Assembly: GCF_900114495.1 (NCBI RefSeq)
Contig: NZ_FOZI01000001.1
Coordinates: forward strand, 577,469-641,468
Direction: 5' to 3'
Length of the DNA: 64,000 nucleotides
DNA from: Dyella sp. OK004
GTDB taxonomy: Bacteria > Pseudomonadota > Gammaproteobacteria > Xanthomonadales > Rhodanobacteraceae
Positions 46,085 through 55,320 of this stretch are shown piece after piece. Each line of letters starts with the position of its first letter. Position 1 is the stretch's first letter. The position numbers and the translations under genes are program-made. Under the pieces are notes generated by a model that was not told where the DNA came from, ran no database searches, and saw nothing but the letters and a program-made list of their open reading frames with translations.

Positions 46085-46858
46085 TCACATCAGGAACGCG
46101 GTGAGCACGAAATCGAGCGCCAGGATGGCGATCGACGAAGCGACGACGGTACGGGTAGTGGCATAGGCCACGCCCTCGCTGGTCGGCGGCGTGGTGTAAC
46201 CCTGGAACACGGCGATCAGCGAGACCACGACGCCAAACGCCACACTCTTCCACAGCACGCCATTGATCACGTCCTTCACCAGATCCACGGTCGCGGTCAT
46301 GTTCGACCAGAAGGTACCGTTGTCGATACCCAGCCAGCTCACGCCAACCAGATGACCGCCAAAGATGCCCAGCGCGCAAAACACACAGCACAGCAGCGGC
46401 ATGGCAATCACACCGGCGAGGAAGCGCGGCGCAACGACGTAGGCCATCGGGTCGACTGCCATCATTTCCATCGCGGCGATCTGGTCGGTGGCACGCATCA
46501 GGCCAATCTCCGCGGTCACCGACGTGCCCGCGCGACCGGCAAACAGCAGCGCCGTCACCACCGGACCCAATTCGCGGTAGATCGCGATGGCCACCACGGT
46601 GCCGGTAGCCGAGGTGCCGCCGAAGATCGACAGCACGTCATACAGCTGCAGCCCCAGCACCATGCCTACGAACAGACCGCAGACCATGATGATGATCAGG
46701 CTCATCGCACCGACGAACCAAAGCTGGCGCACGGTCTCGCGCACGTGCTTCAAGCTGCGCGGGACGGCAGCCAGAATCTGCAACAGGAACAGCGCGCAGT
46801 CGCCGATCTGGCTCAGCGATCGAATAACAATATTGTCGCGTGCCGGCTGCGCGCTCAT
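46085..46858 (-). CDS. mlaE: MlaE-family permease
   Basis: A 257-residue permease of the MlaFEDB complex. FVGMVLGLQLYDVLSIFGG, ELGPVVTALLFAGRAGTSVT, AEIGLMRATDQIAAMEMMAV and DPMAYVVAPRFLAG are hallmark stretches of the MlaE family. It has five to six helices. ATG 46858 overlaps the mlaF stop as ATGA and follows GGGGGG. The longer frame to 46957 only runs back into mlaF. Confidence 0.95.
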   Translation of the reverse strand: MSAQPARDNIVIRSLSQIGDCALFLLQILAAVPRSLKHVRETVRQLWFVGAMSLIIIMVCGLFVGMVLGLQLYDVLSIFGGTSATGTVVAIAIYRELGPVVTALLFAGRAGTSVTAEIGLMRATDQIAAMEMMAVDPMAYVVAPRFLAGVIAMPLLCCVFCALGIFGGHLVGVSWLGIDNGTFWSNMTATVDLVKDVINGVLWKSVAFGVVVSLIAVFQGYTTPPTSEGVAYATTRTVVASSIAILALDFVLTAFLM

Positions 46859-47688
46859 GCGCCCCCCTTGAAGCCAAGCGCGGCCGCGTAATCGCCCGCC
46901 GGATACTGGAACGGCACCGGGCCATCGGCCTCGCCACCGAAGAACTGCCGCGTCCACGGCGAACCATCGCTGGCGATGGTCTTGGGATCGCCATGCGCCA
47001 CCACTTTGCCGTTGGCGATCAGGTACACGTGATCCGCCACCTGCTGCACCGCCGCCAGCTCATGCGCTACCAGCACGCTGGTGATACCCAGGGTCTGGTT
47101 GAGCGTGCGGATCAGCTTGAGGACCTGGTTCAACGCAATCGGATCGAGACCGACAAACGGTTCGTCGTACAGAATCAACATGGGATCGAACACGATCGCA
47201 CGCGCCAGCGCCACGCGCCGCGCCATACCGCCAGAAAGCTCGCTCGGCATCAGCTTCGCGGCGCCGCGCAGGCCAACCGCCTGCAGCTTGGTCAACACGA
47301 TGTTGCGGATCAGTACTTCCGGCAGCTCGGTGTGCTGGCGCAGCGGAAACGCCACGTTCTCGAACACATCGAAGTCAGTCAGCAAAGCCGAGTTCTGGAA
47401 CAGGTAGCCGATGCGCTCGCGCAGCTCGAACAACTGCTCGCGACTCAGCGTCGCCACGTTCTCCCCATCCACCACCACCTCACCGACCTGGCCGCGCATC
47501 TGCCCGGTGATGTGCTTGAGCAGGGTGGTCTTGCCGGTACCGCTGGGGCCCATGATGGCGGTGACCTTGCCGCGCGGAATATCCAGATCCAGCGCATCGA
47601 AAATGGTCTTGCCGTTGAGCACCGTGGTCAGGCCACGGACGCGCACGATGGCGCTGTCATCGGGCTTGGCACGAACGGAGTCGGTCAT
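46855..47688 (-). CDS. mlaF: ATP-binding protein MlaF
   Basis: A 277-residue ABC ATPase. Walker A is GPSGTGKTT (residues 47-55), the ABC signature LSGGMARR is at 151-158, and Walker B LILYDE is at 171-176. The sequence MARR after LSGG is usual in MlaF. It drives phospholipid movement by MlaEDB. It is the first gene of the operon. ATG 47688 is chosen; the frame is open to 47718. The C-terminal tail (FFGGEADGPVPFQYPAGDY) is the extension that wraps to the partner ATPase. Confidence 0.95.
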   Translation of the reverse strand: MTDSVRAKPDDSAIVRVRGLTTVLNGKTIFDALDLDIPRGKVTAIMGPSGTGKTTLLKHITGQMRGQVGEVVVDGENVATLSREQLFELRERIGYLFQNSALLTDFDVFENVAFPLRQHTELPEVLIRNIVLTKLQAVGLRGAAKLMPSELSGGMARRVALARAIVFDPMLILYDEPFVGLDPIALNQVLKLIRTLNQTLGITSVLVAHELAAVQQVADHVYLIANGKVVAHGDPKTIASDGSPWTRQFFGGEADGPVPFQYPAGDYAAALGFKGGA

Positions 47689-47809
47689 GGGCGGAATGGC
47701 CAGTCGAAAGGCGATCAAAGTAGCCGAAGACGGCCCCGAAGGCTATGCGGGGCGCCGCTTTGCCGCTTGGCGCCGGTTCATGCGCACATACATCCGGACA
47801 TAAATCTCG

Positions 47810-47886
47810 GTAGGAGCGCACCCCATGCGCGACAAACCTGCGAGGTACCGTTGCCAGGATGAGTCGCCCACAGGGTGGGCTCCTAC
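47810..47886. repeat. REP-like inverted pair (site 4)
   Basis: A forward copy (47810-47833, GTAGGAGCGCACC with GTGCGCGA replaced by ATGCGCGA) and a reverse copy (47863-47886), separated by 29 bases. It is located between mlaF and gmk. Confidence 0.85.
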
Positions 47887-47902
47887 CTATAAGGCAAGGC
47901 CG

Positions 47903-48544
47903 TCAGGCCAGGAGTTCGGCGATCAGGGTCTCGTGCCGCCGCCATTGCAAGGCACTGCGCTGACGCACCGCCCGCACGATGGACTGCAAGTCTCCCAGCG
48001 CATCCTCGAAACGATCGTTGACGATGATGTAGTCGAACTCGTGCGCGTGGGCGATTTCTTCGCGCGAATTGTGCAGGCGGCGCTCGATCACTTCAGCGCT
48101 GTCCGAGGCGCGGCCACGCAGCCGCCGCTCCAGCTCCACCCGCGACGGCGGCAGGATGAACACGCTGACGCAATCGGGCTTGCTCTTGCGGATCTGCCGC
48201 GCGCCCTGCCAATCGATCTCCAGCAGCACATCCCTGCCTTGGCACAGCAACTCCGCCACGGTAGTGCGCGAGGTGCCATAGAGGTTGCCATGCACTTCGG
48301 CATGCTCGAGAAAAATACCTTCGGCGATCTCGCGTTCAAACTCCACGCGCTCGACAAAGTAATAGTGCCGCCCGTACTGCTCACCCGGACGAGGCGGGCG
48401 CGTGGTATGCGAAACAGACAGCGAAATCGCCGGCTCGCGCTCGAGCAGCGCGTTAACCATGGTGGACTTGCCCGCACCCGAAGGCGCGGCCACCACGAAC
48501 AGGGTGCCTTCCAGCGTGCCGACGTCGGAAGCAGGCGCACTCAT
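47903..48544 (-). CDS. gmk: Guanylate kinase
   Basis: A 213-residue enzyme converting GMP to GDP with ATP, essential for GTP and ppGpp pools. The P-loop is APSGAGKST (residues 20-28). SVSHTTRPPRPGEQYGRHYYF binds GMP, and LLEIDWQGARQIR is the second conserved block. ATG 48544 overlaps the yicC stop as ATGA. The next feature downstream is a REP pair and then mlaF. In related genomes I would expect rpoZ-spoT here. Confidence 0.96.
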   Translation of the reverse strand: MSAPASDVGTLEGTLFVVAAPSGAGKSTMVNALLEREPAISLSVSHTTRPPRPGEQYGRHYYFVERVEFEREIAEGIFLEHAEVHGNLYGTSRTTVAELLCQGRDVLLEIDWQGARQIRKSKPDCVSVFILPPSRVELERRLRGRASDSAEVIERRLHNSREEIAHAHEFDYIIVNDRFEDALGDLQSIVRAVRQRSALQWRRHETLIAELLA

Positions 48545-49401
48545 TCGATGTTCTGCACCTGTTCGCGCATCTGCTCGATCAGTACCTTCAGCTCCACCGC
48601 GGCATTGGTGCTGCGCGCGTCGATCGACTTGGAGCCGAGCGTGTTCGCCTCGCGGTTGAATTCCTGCATCAGGAAATCCAGGCGGCGGCCGACCGGCTCT
48701 TTCAGGCCCAGCACGCGGCGGGCTTCAGAAATATGCGTGGTGAGGCGATCCAGCTCCTCGTCCACGTCGACGCGGGTGATCTGCAATACCAGCTCCTGCT
48801 CCAGGCGACCGGGGTCGGCCGGCTGTTTCAGGTCGGCCAGGCGCGTTTCCAGCCGGGTACGCAAGCCTTCGCGGATCTGTGGCATCCAGGTGCGTACGTC
48901 GGCGACGATGCGCTCGATGCCATCCAGGCGCTCCTTCAGCAGTTCACCCAGCTTGGCGCCTTCGCGTTCGCGCGTCGCGGTGAGTGCGGCAAGCGCGTCG
49001 TCGAGCACACCGAACAGCGCGGCTTGCAGAGTGTCCTGATCGACCTCGGCCTGCTGCATCACGCCAGGGAAACGCAAAAGTTCGGTGAACTCGATGCGCA
49101 GGCTGGGAAAGCGCGACTCCAGATCCATCGCCAGCTCGGACAACCGCCCAAGCACCGCGTGATTGATCTGCAGGCTGTCACCTTTGGCCTCGCTGCGCAG
49201 GCGCACCGTAAGGTCCACCTTTCCGCGCGACAGCCGGGCTGCAATGCGCTCGCGCAAGGCCGACTCGAAGTTGCGCAGGTCATCCGGCAGGCGCGGACTG
49301 AGCTCCAGGTAACGGTGGTTTACCGTGCGCAGCTCGCAGCTGAGCGTACCGACCGGACCGGAGGTCTCGGCGAAAGCGTAGGCGGTCATGCTGCTGATCA
49401 T
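48541..49401 (-). CDS. yicC: YicC-family endoribonuclease
   Basis: A 286-residue YicC protein. Members from E. coli and Bacillus have been described as endoribonucleases affecting sRNA and stress responses. The N-terminus MISSMTAYAF, the segment ELRTVNHRYLELSPRLPD (near residue 22-40) and the C-terminal GRRLDFLMQEFNREANTLGS are diagnostic. ATG 49401 is chosen over a long upstream extension to 49566; Met5 is an alternative. It is divergent from rph and overlaps gmk by ATGA. Confidence 0.94.
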   Translation of the reverse strand: MISSMTAYAFAETSGPVGTLSCELRTVNHRYLELSPRLPDDLRNFESALRERIAARLSRGKVDLTVRLRSEAKGDSLQINHAVLGRLSELAMDLESRFPSLRIEFTELLRFPGVMQQAEVDQDTLQAALFGVLDDALAALTATREREGAKLGELLKERLDGIERIVADVRTWMPQIREGLRTRLETRLADLKQPADPGRLEQELVLQITRVDVDEELDRLTTHISEARRVLGLKEPVGRRLDFLMQEFNREANTLGSKSIDARSTNAAVELKVLIEQMREQVQNIE

Positions 49402-49485
49402 GGAAACCTGAGTCTGCGGATGGCTTGAAAGGCCGCAATGGTAAACTCTCCCACCCTGCCTTGCCCAATCGGCCCCTTGCCTCCC

Positions 49486-50217
<732 letters not shown>

Positions 50218-50218
50218 C

Positions 50219-50737
50219 ATGTCGCTGCTGATCCGCCGGCCCCGCCCCGATCCCGACGATCTCAACGAGATTCTCGCGGTTCATCGCGCCGCTTTCGGGC
50301 GTGAGGACGAGGCGCGGCTGGTGGAACAGTTGCGTGCTTCCGGGCGCAACACATTTGAGCTGCTCGCCGAACAGCATGGCGAAATCGTTGCGCACCTGCT
50401 GTTCTCACCGATTCGCATCGAACACGGTGACGACAATCAGGCGCTGGGGCTGGCACCGATGGCCGTACTGCCCGCATGGCAGCGCCGCGGCGTGGGCACG
50501 GCGCTGATCCACGATGCGTTGCAGGCGCTGGCCGCAAGCCCTTTCCGCGCCGTCGTCGTACTCGGCGACCCCGCCTACTACGGCCGTTTCGGCTTCACCC
50601 CGGCCTCCGCCTTTCATCTGCACGACATCTACGGTGGCGGTGATGCCTTTATGGCGCTGGCGCTATGTGAAGGCGGCTTGCACGATTATCGCGGCCAGAT
50701 CGATTACGCCCCCGAATTCGCCAACCTCACCGACTGA
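50219..50737 (+). CDS. GNAT-family N-acetyltransferase (YhbS-like)
   Basis: A 172-residue acetyltransferase. Motif A is LGLAPMAVLPAWQRRGVGTA (acetyl-CoA pyrophosphate loop RRGVGTAL), followed by VVLGDPAYYGRFGFTPAS. This pattern is typical of the YhbS subgroup. Its ATG begins one base after the rph stop, so it is co-transcribed and probably translationally coupled. The acceptor substrate is unknown. Confidence 0.9.
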   Translation: MSLLIRRPRPDPDDLNEILAVHRAAFGREDEARLVEQLRASGRNTFELLAEQHGEIVAHLLFSPIRIEHGDDNQALGLAPMAVLPAWQRRGVGTALIHDALQALAASPFRAVVVLGDPAYYGRFGFTPASAFHLHDIYGGGDAFMALALCEGGLHDYRGQIDYAPEFANLTD

Positions 50738-50740
50738 GCT

Positions 50741-51340
50741 ATGTCACGCATCGTTCTCGCCAGCAGCAACCGCGGCAAACTTGCCGAGTTCAATCACCTA
50801 TTTGCCGACAGCGGCTTTGAAGTCGTCACGCAGGGCAGCCTGGGCGTCAAGGACGCAGAAGAAACCGGCTTGACCTTCGTCGAGAACGCTTTGCTGAAGG
50901 CGCGCAACGCGGCACAGATCACCGGCCTGCCCGCGCTGGGCGACGACTCCGGCTTGTGCGTGGACCACCTGCGTGGCGCGCCCGGCCTGTACTCGGCGCG
51001 CTACAGCGGCATCCATGGCGATGCCGCCGCGAATAACGCCAAGCTGCTGCACGAGATGGATGGCGTACCGACCGAACAACGCGACGCTTTCTTTATCTGC
51101 GTACTGGTACTGGTGCAGCATGCCGACGACCCGGCACCGCTGATCGCCGAAGGCCGCTGGCACGGCCGCGTGCTCACCGAGCAGCGTGGCACACAGGGTT
51201 TCGGCTACGACCCACTGTTTCTCCCGCACGGCCACACCAGCAGCGCCGCCGAGCTGGAGCCCGCCGTGAAAAACCATCTCAGCCACCGCGGCCAGGCGCT
51301 TGCCGCACTGCATGCGCGACTGGCCGAACTGCACGCCTGA
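50741..51340 (+). CDS. rdgB: dITP/XTP pyrophosphatase RdgB
   Basis: A 199-residue Ham1/RdgB enzyme that removes non-canonical purine NTPs. LASSNRGKLAEFNHLF (N-terminus), TFVENALLKARNAA, LGDDSGLCVDHLRGAPGLYS and TQGFGYDPLFLPHG are the conserved nucleotide and metal motifs. It begins three bases after the GNAT stop in the rph-GNAT-rdgB-hemW operon. Confidence 0.97.
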   Translation: MSRIVLASSNRGKLAEFNHLFADSGFEVVTQGSLGVKDAEETGLTFVENALLKARNAAQITGLPALGDDSGLCVDHLRGAPGLYSARYSGIHGDAAANNAKLLHEMDGVPTEQRDAFFICVLVLVQHADDPAPLIAEGRWHGRVLTEQRGTQGFGYDPLFLPHGHTSSAAELEPAVKNHLSHRGQALAALHARLAELHA

Positions 51341-51342
51341 CC

Positions 51343-52509
51343 ATGTCGCTGCTCGCGCCACCGCTATCGCTGTACGTACACATGCCGTGGTGCGTGAAGA
51401 AGTGCCCCTACTGCGACTTCAACTCGCACGGCCTGCGCGATGAGCCACCGCCGTATGCGCTCTACACCGATCTGCTATTGGCCGATCTGGATGCCGACCG
51501 CACGGACTTCGGCGCCGCGCTGGAGGGCCGTACCGTACAAAGCATCTTCTTCGGCGGCGGTACACCGAGCCTGTTCGCGCCAGAGCTGATTGCCCGTTTT
51601 CTTGATGGCGTGCGCGAGCGGCTGCCACTCGCCGATAACACCGAAATCACCCTGGAAACCAACCCCGGCACGGTCGAGCATGGTCGCTTCGATGGCTATC
51701 TCGCCGCTGGCGTAAACCGCCTTTCCTTCGGCATCCAGAGCTTCGACGATGACAAGCTCAAGCGCCTCGGCCGCATCCATTCCGCCGCCGAGGCGGAAGC
51801 CGCCGTGAAGTCGGCCCAGGACGCCGGCTACGACAACTTCAACCTCGATCTGATGTATGCGCTGCCGGAGCAAACGCAGGAAGGCGCCTTGGCTGACGTT
51901 GAGCGCGCCGTTGTCCTGCAGCCCACGCATATCTCCCACTACCAGCTCACCCTGGAACCCAACACCGCCTTTGCCGCGAACCCACCGCCGCTCCCCGACG
52001 ACGACCATGCCTGGGCCATGCAGGAAGCCTGCGAGCAGCGCCTGGCCGCTGCCGGCTACGGTCAGTACGAGATCTCCGCCTACGCGCGCCCCGGCCGGCG
52101 CTGCGTGCACAACCTCAATTACTGGCAGTTCGGCGACTACCTGGGCATCGGTGCCGGCGCCCACGGCAAGCTCAGCGATACGACCGGCGGCAACGTCCAG
52201 CGCCGCTGGAAGACCCGCCACCCGCGCGCCTGGCTGGATGCCGCCGGTGGCCCTGGCCGCATCGGTGGCGACAACCCTGTGGCCGGGGGCGAGCTGCCCT
52301 TCGAGTACATGCTCAACGCCCTGCGCCTGATCGACGGCGTGCCCATGGCCGAATTTGCTGAGCGCACCGGCCTGCCCCTCGAACGCATCGCTGAACCACT
52401 GGCCCAGGCCCGCCAGCGTGGCTGGCTTACGCCGGACCTTCAGCGGCTGCAGACCACACCGCTGGGGCAGCGCTTCCTCAATGACGTGATCGCCAGTTTT
52501 CTCGACTAG
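51343..52509 (+). CDS. hemW: Radical SAM heme chaperone HemW
   Basis: A 388-residue radical SAM protein. The cluster motif is CVKKCPYCDF (Cys17, Cys21, Cys24). IFFGGGTPSLFAPELI and SFGIQSFDDDKLKRLGR are typical of the HemN/HemW group. The CxxxCxxCxF form and the position next to rdgB favour HemW, which inserts heme, rather than the coproporphyrinogen oxidase HemN. It starts two bases after the rdgB stop. Confidence 0.94.
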   Translation: MSLLAPPLSLYVHMPWCVKKCPYCDFNSHGLRDEPPPYALYTDLLLADLDADRTDFGAALEGRTVQSIFFGGGTPSLFAPELIARFLDGVRERLPLADNTEITLETNPGTVEHGRFDGYLAAGVNRLSFGIQSFDDDKLKRLGRIHSAAEAEAAVKSAQDAGYDNFNLDLMYALPEQTQEGALADVERAVVLQPTHISHYQLTLEPNTAFAANPPPLPDDDHAWAMQEACEQRLAAAGYGQYEISAYARPGRRCVHNLNYWQFGDYLGIGAGAHGKLSDTTGGNVQRRWKTRHPRAWLDAAGGPGRIGGDNPVAGGELPFEYMLNALRLIDGVPMAEFAERTGLPLERIAEPLAQARQRGWLTPDLQRLQTTPLGQRFLNDVIASFLD

Positions 52510-52584
52510 CGCGTCCGGCCGATGGCCGGCGGGGCGGGGCAAGGCATAGACTGGGGTCCCCAGGGGGAAATCGGCGGAACTGCC

Positions 52585-54837
52585 ATGGATGTCGAACAGG
52601 GTCGACGTCAGCCGCTTGCATCCGGACGCAACGATCGTCTCGACAACGAACGTTGGAGTCCGCGCGCACGTCGCCTGATCGAAGAAACGCACGCCTTGTG
52701 CAACAGCTGGCTGGAAGCGCCGCTGCGCAGCTGCCTCACCGACGCCGAGCAGCAGCTCTACATACTGGCTGAGCGCAGCCACAGCCATCTCGATCAGCAG
52801 TTGCATATGGGCGTGCGCCAGCAATTGCAGCTGCATCGTGCACAGTTCGAGCAAAGTTTCTTTACCGCGGTGCGCCGGCGCTTCGGCCGCCTGGGTGCTG
52901 CCCCGGAGGACGTTGCCAGCGCGCAGCAGCATCCGCTCGCCCTGCTCGATCAGACTGAACACGAACAGGCCGCCGCCCTGGAAAAAGCCGGCGCGCGCAG
53001 CGAGGCACGCCATGGATCGCTGTTGTTCGAACTGAGCTATCGCTTCGCCGTATTGGTCAGCCAGCCACCGCTTGAAGGCGATGCCCTGCCGCTGGGGCCT
53101 CAAGCTCTGGCGCGCGCCTTTCTCGAAGCCAGCCATACTTTGGACATGCCGGTACGGCATCGCCTGCTGATGCTGGAGAGCTTCGACAGTCTGGTGATCC
53201 GCCATCTGGCGACGCTCTACGAAACGGTTAACCAGCACCTGAGCTGCGACGGCATCCTGCCGCAGCTGCGCGCTTTTCGCGTGGCGCGTAACGGCGGCGA
53301 GCGCAACCGCGCCGCACCCCCTGCGGCCGCATCACGCGAACCGGAGCGTGCCGCCGCACCGGACCATGCGGCGGCGACAACCCAACGCAGCGAACCCATC
53401 GCCGTACTCGAGACCCTGCGCGATCTGCTCGCGCAACAACGCAGCGGCTACGGCGTCGGCCCGGCAGGCGACCGGCCTGCCACGGCCGAAGAACTGCAAC
53501 TCGCCCTCGGCGCGCTGCAGCAGCATCTGACCGACATGACGCATCAAGCCACTCGCGAACTGCGCAGCGCGCAGCGACTGCGCGAAGAGCTGATGATGCA
53601 ACTCAACGCCGGCAAAAGCGCGGAGGTACAACGCACGCAACTTTCGTCCGAACAAGGCGACACGGTGGAACTGTTCGCCATGTTGTTCGAGCAGGTCGCG
53701 CAGCAACTGCAGCAGGGCGGCAACGCACACACCCTGCTGGGTGATCTGCAATTGCCGTTGCTGCGCATGGCAGTGAGCGATCGCGGCTTCTTCGACCACC
53801 ATGAGCACCCGGCGCGCCGCCTGCTCGGCACCGTAGCCGAGGCCGCCAACGACTGGCTCGACGGTGGCGAAGGCGATCCGGACCGCTCGCTGGCCGCCAA
53901 ACTCAGCCAATTGGTGGAGCGCGCACGGCGCGAGCCGCCCAGCGCAGGGCTTTACACCAGCCTGCTCGCCGATATCGAACACCATCTGTCCATGCTCCAT
54001 CGCAAGGCACAGGTCGCCGAGCGTCGTCAGGTCGAAGCCATGCAAGGCCGCGAACGGCTGGAGCAGGCGCGTCGGCAGGCAGCCCAACTAATCGCTGACC
54101 GCTTTGAGGCCTCGCCGCCACGCGGTCTGCTACGCACCCTGCTGGAACGCGCCTGGTCGGACGTACTTGCGCTGACCTTGCTGCGCAATGGCGAAGACAG
54201 CGAAGTCTTCGCCGTACGCCTACGCATTACCGATCAGTTGCTCGGACGCCTGCCGGTGGATGACCGCGAGCAGCTGCTGTTCGAGGTGGAAACTGGCTTG
54301 CAGCAGATCGGCATGCACGCCGACGAAGCCAGCCAGGTGGCGCAGCGCCTGCTCGGTACGCCCGAGCCGGCCAGCCTTGGCGAGAACACGCCCACCGCGA
54401 CCGGACTGGCGCTAAAGCTCAAGCAACACCAGCGCCTTGGCGAGCATCAGGGCGCGGAGCCGACTGCAGCGATCTCAGCGACGGCAACACCCGTACTGCC
54501 CGCGCATCACCTGACGCCGCAAGAGCAACGCATCCACGACCATTTGCTCAAATTGCCCTTCGGCAGCTGGTTCGAGTTCATCGATCCCGCCAGCGGCCGT
54601 ATCACGCCACGCAAGCTCGCGTGGTTTTCGCCGATCTCGGGCAACAGTCTGTTCGTGACCCGGCGCGGCCTGCGCAGCGAGGAAATTTCGCTGGAACAAC
54701 TCGCCCGCGAAATCGCCTGCGGCCGTGTCCGTGAGGCACCGCCCAGCCGCGATAGCCTGCTTGACCGCGCCATGCACGCACTCACCGGCAATCTGCGCCA
54801 GCCACCTGCCACCCGTCCGGAGGGCGACCGGCGATGA
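52585..54837 (+). CDS. DUF1631 family protein
   Basis: A 750-residue, mostly helical cytoplasmic protein rich in Gln, Arg and Glu, with no signal or membrane segment. I assign it to DUF1631 from the N-terminal block on RLIEETHALCNSWLEAPLR, the VTRRGLRSEEISLEQLAR region and the overall length. The C-terminal 90 residues (from LPFGSWFEFIDPASG to SLEQLAREI) read as a PilZ-like beta domain, with RKLAWFSPISGNSLFVTRRG where PilZ proteins have similar strands. Homologues are sometimes mis-named thymidine phosphorylase. ATG 52585 follows GGCGGAA; the frame is open to 52522. It overlaps the PilZ gene by ATGA. Confidence 0.85.
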   Translation: MDVEQGRRQPLASGRNDRLDNERWSPRARRLIEETHALCNSWLEAPLRSCLTDAEQQLYILAERSHSHLDQQLHMGVRQQLQLHRAQFEQSFFTAVRRRFGRLGAAPEDVASAQQHPLALLDQTEHEQAAALEKAGARSEARHGSLLFELSYRFAVLVSQPPLEGDALPLGPQALARAFLEASHTLDMPVRHRLLMLESFDSLVIRHLATLYETVNQHLSCDGILPQLRAFRVARNGGERNRAAPPAAASREPERAAAPDHAAATTQRSEPIAVLETLRDLLAQQRSGYGVGPAGDRPATAEELQLALGALQQHLTDMTHQATRELRSAQRLREELMMQLNAGKSAEVQRTQLSSEQGDTVELFAMLFEQVAQQLQQGGNAHTLLGDLQLPLLRMAVSDRGFFDHHEHPARRLLGTVAEAANDWLDGGEGDPDRSLAAKLSQLVERARREPPSAGLYTSLLADIEHHLSMLHRKAQVAERRQVEAMQGRERLEQARRQAAQLIADRFEASPPRGLLRTLLERAWSDVLALTLLRNGEDSEVFAVRLRITDQLLGRLPVDDREQLLFEVETGLQQIGMHADEASQVAQRLLGTPEPASLGENTPTATGLALKLKQHQRLGEHQGAEPTAAISATATPVLPAHHLTPQEQRIHDHLLKLPFGSWFEFIDPASGRITPRKLAWFSPISGNSLFVTRRGLRSEEISLEQLAREIACGRVREAPPSRDSLLDRAMHALTGNLRQPPATRPEGDRR

Positions 54838-55196
54838 ACCCGAACGTCAGCTCCATCGATCAGCGCCGAGCCCAGCGCAAACGCGCCAACTTCACCGTGG
54901 TCGTCACCGACGCGATCAACGACCGACCGCTTGGCCATCTTGGCAACCTCTCCGCTACTGGCATGCTGCTGATCAGCGTGTATCCGCCGCACCGCGAAGC
55001 GATCTACCAGGTAAGCCTGCCACTCCCGGGTCTGGGCACGCATGCGCAGACCATCGAGCTCGGTATCCAGGAGCAATGGCACGAAGCTGCGGCCAACCCG
55101 GGCCAGATCTGGTCCGGCTATCGCATCGTGGCGATCAGCCAGACCGATGCCGCCCTGCTCGATGCCTGGCTGGCGCTACCGGGCGGGCACGGATAG
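54834..55196 (+). CDS. PilZ-domain protein
   Basis: A 120-residue single PilZ domain. The c-di-GMP-binding signatures are present: basic RRAQRKRANF (residues about 10-19) and NLSATG (about 38-43), the [D/N]xSxxG motif. It should bind c-di-GMP and signal to a partner, most simply the DUF1631 protein, because the genes overlap as ATGA. A role in motility or pili is plausible but not shown by the sequence. Confidence 0.92.
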   Translation: MNPNVSSIDQRRAQRKRANFTVVVTDAINDRPLGHLGNLSATGMLLISVYPPHREAIYQVSLPLPGLGTHAQTIELGIQEQWHEAAANPGQIWSGYRIVAISQTDAALLDAWLALPGGHG

Positions 55197-55320
55197 CCAA
55201 GGTTGGCAGCGCAACACCTGCGCGCGATCATGTAGGGCTAGTCCCCAGCGCTGCGCATGCGGTGCATTGATCGGCTTGCCTCCACCATGATAGCGAGGCG
55301 GGCCCACGCCAGGAACATCC

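Noticed and set aside
51343-52509. Calling the radical SAM gene HemN (oxygen-independent coproporphyrinogen oxidase)
   Set aside because: The CxxxCxxCxF form, the length of 388 residues and the rdgB neighbourhood favour HemW.
51475-53238. Long open frame opposite hemW and the DUF1631 gene (about 587 codons, minus strand)
   Set aside because: It spans two unrelated plus-strand genes and their junction and has no recognisable domain. It is an antisense shadow.
52585-54837. Naming the DUF1631 protein as thymidine phosphorylase
   Set aside because: The helical, Gln/Arg-rich sequence has no phosphorylase motifs. The name is a known kind of database carry-over for this family.
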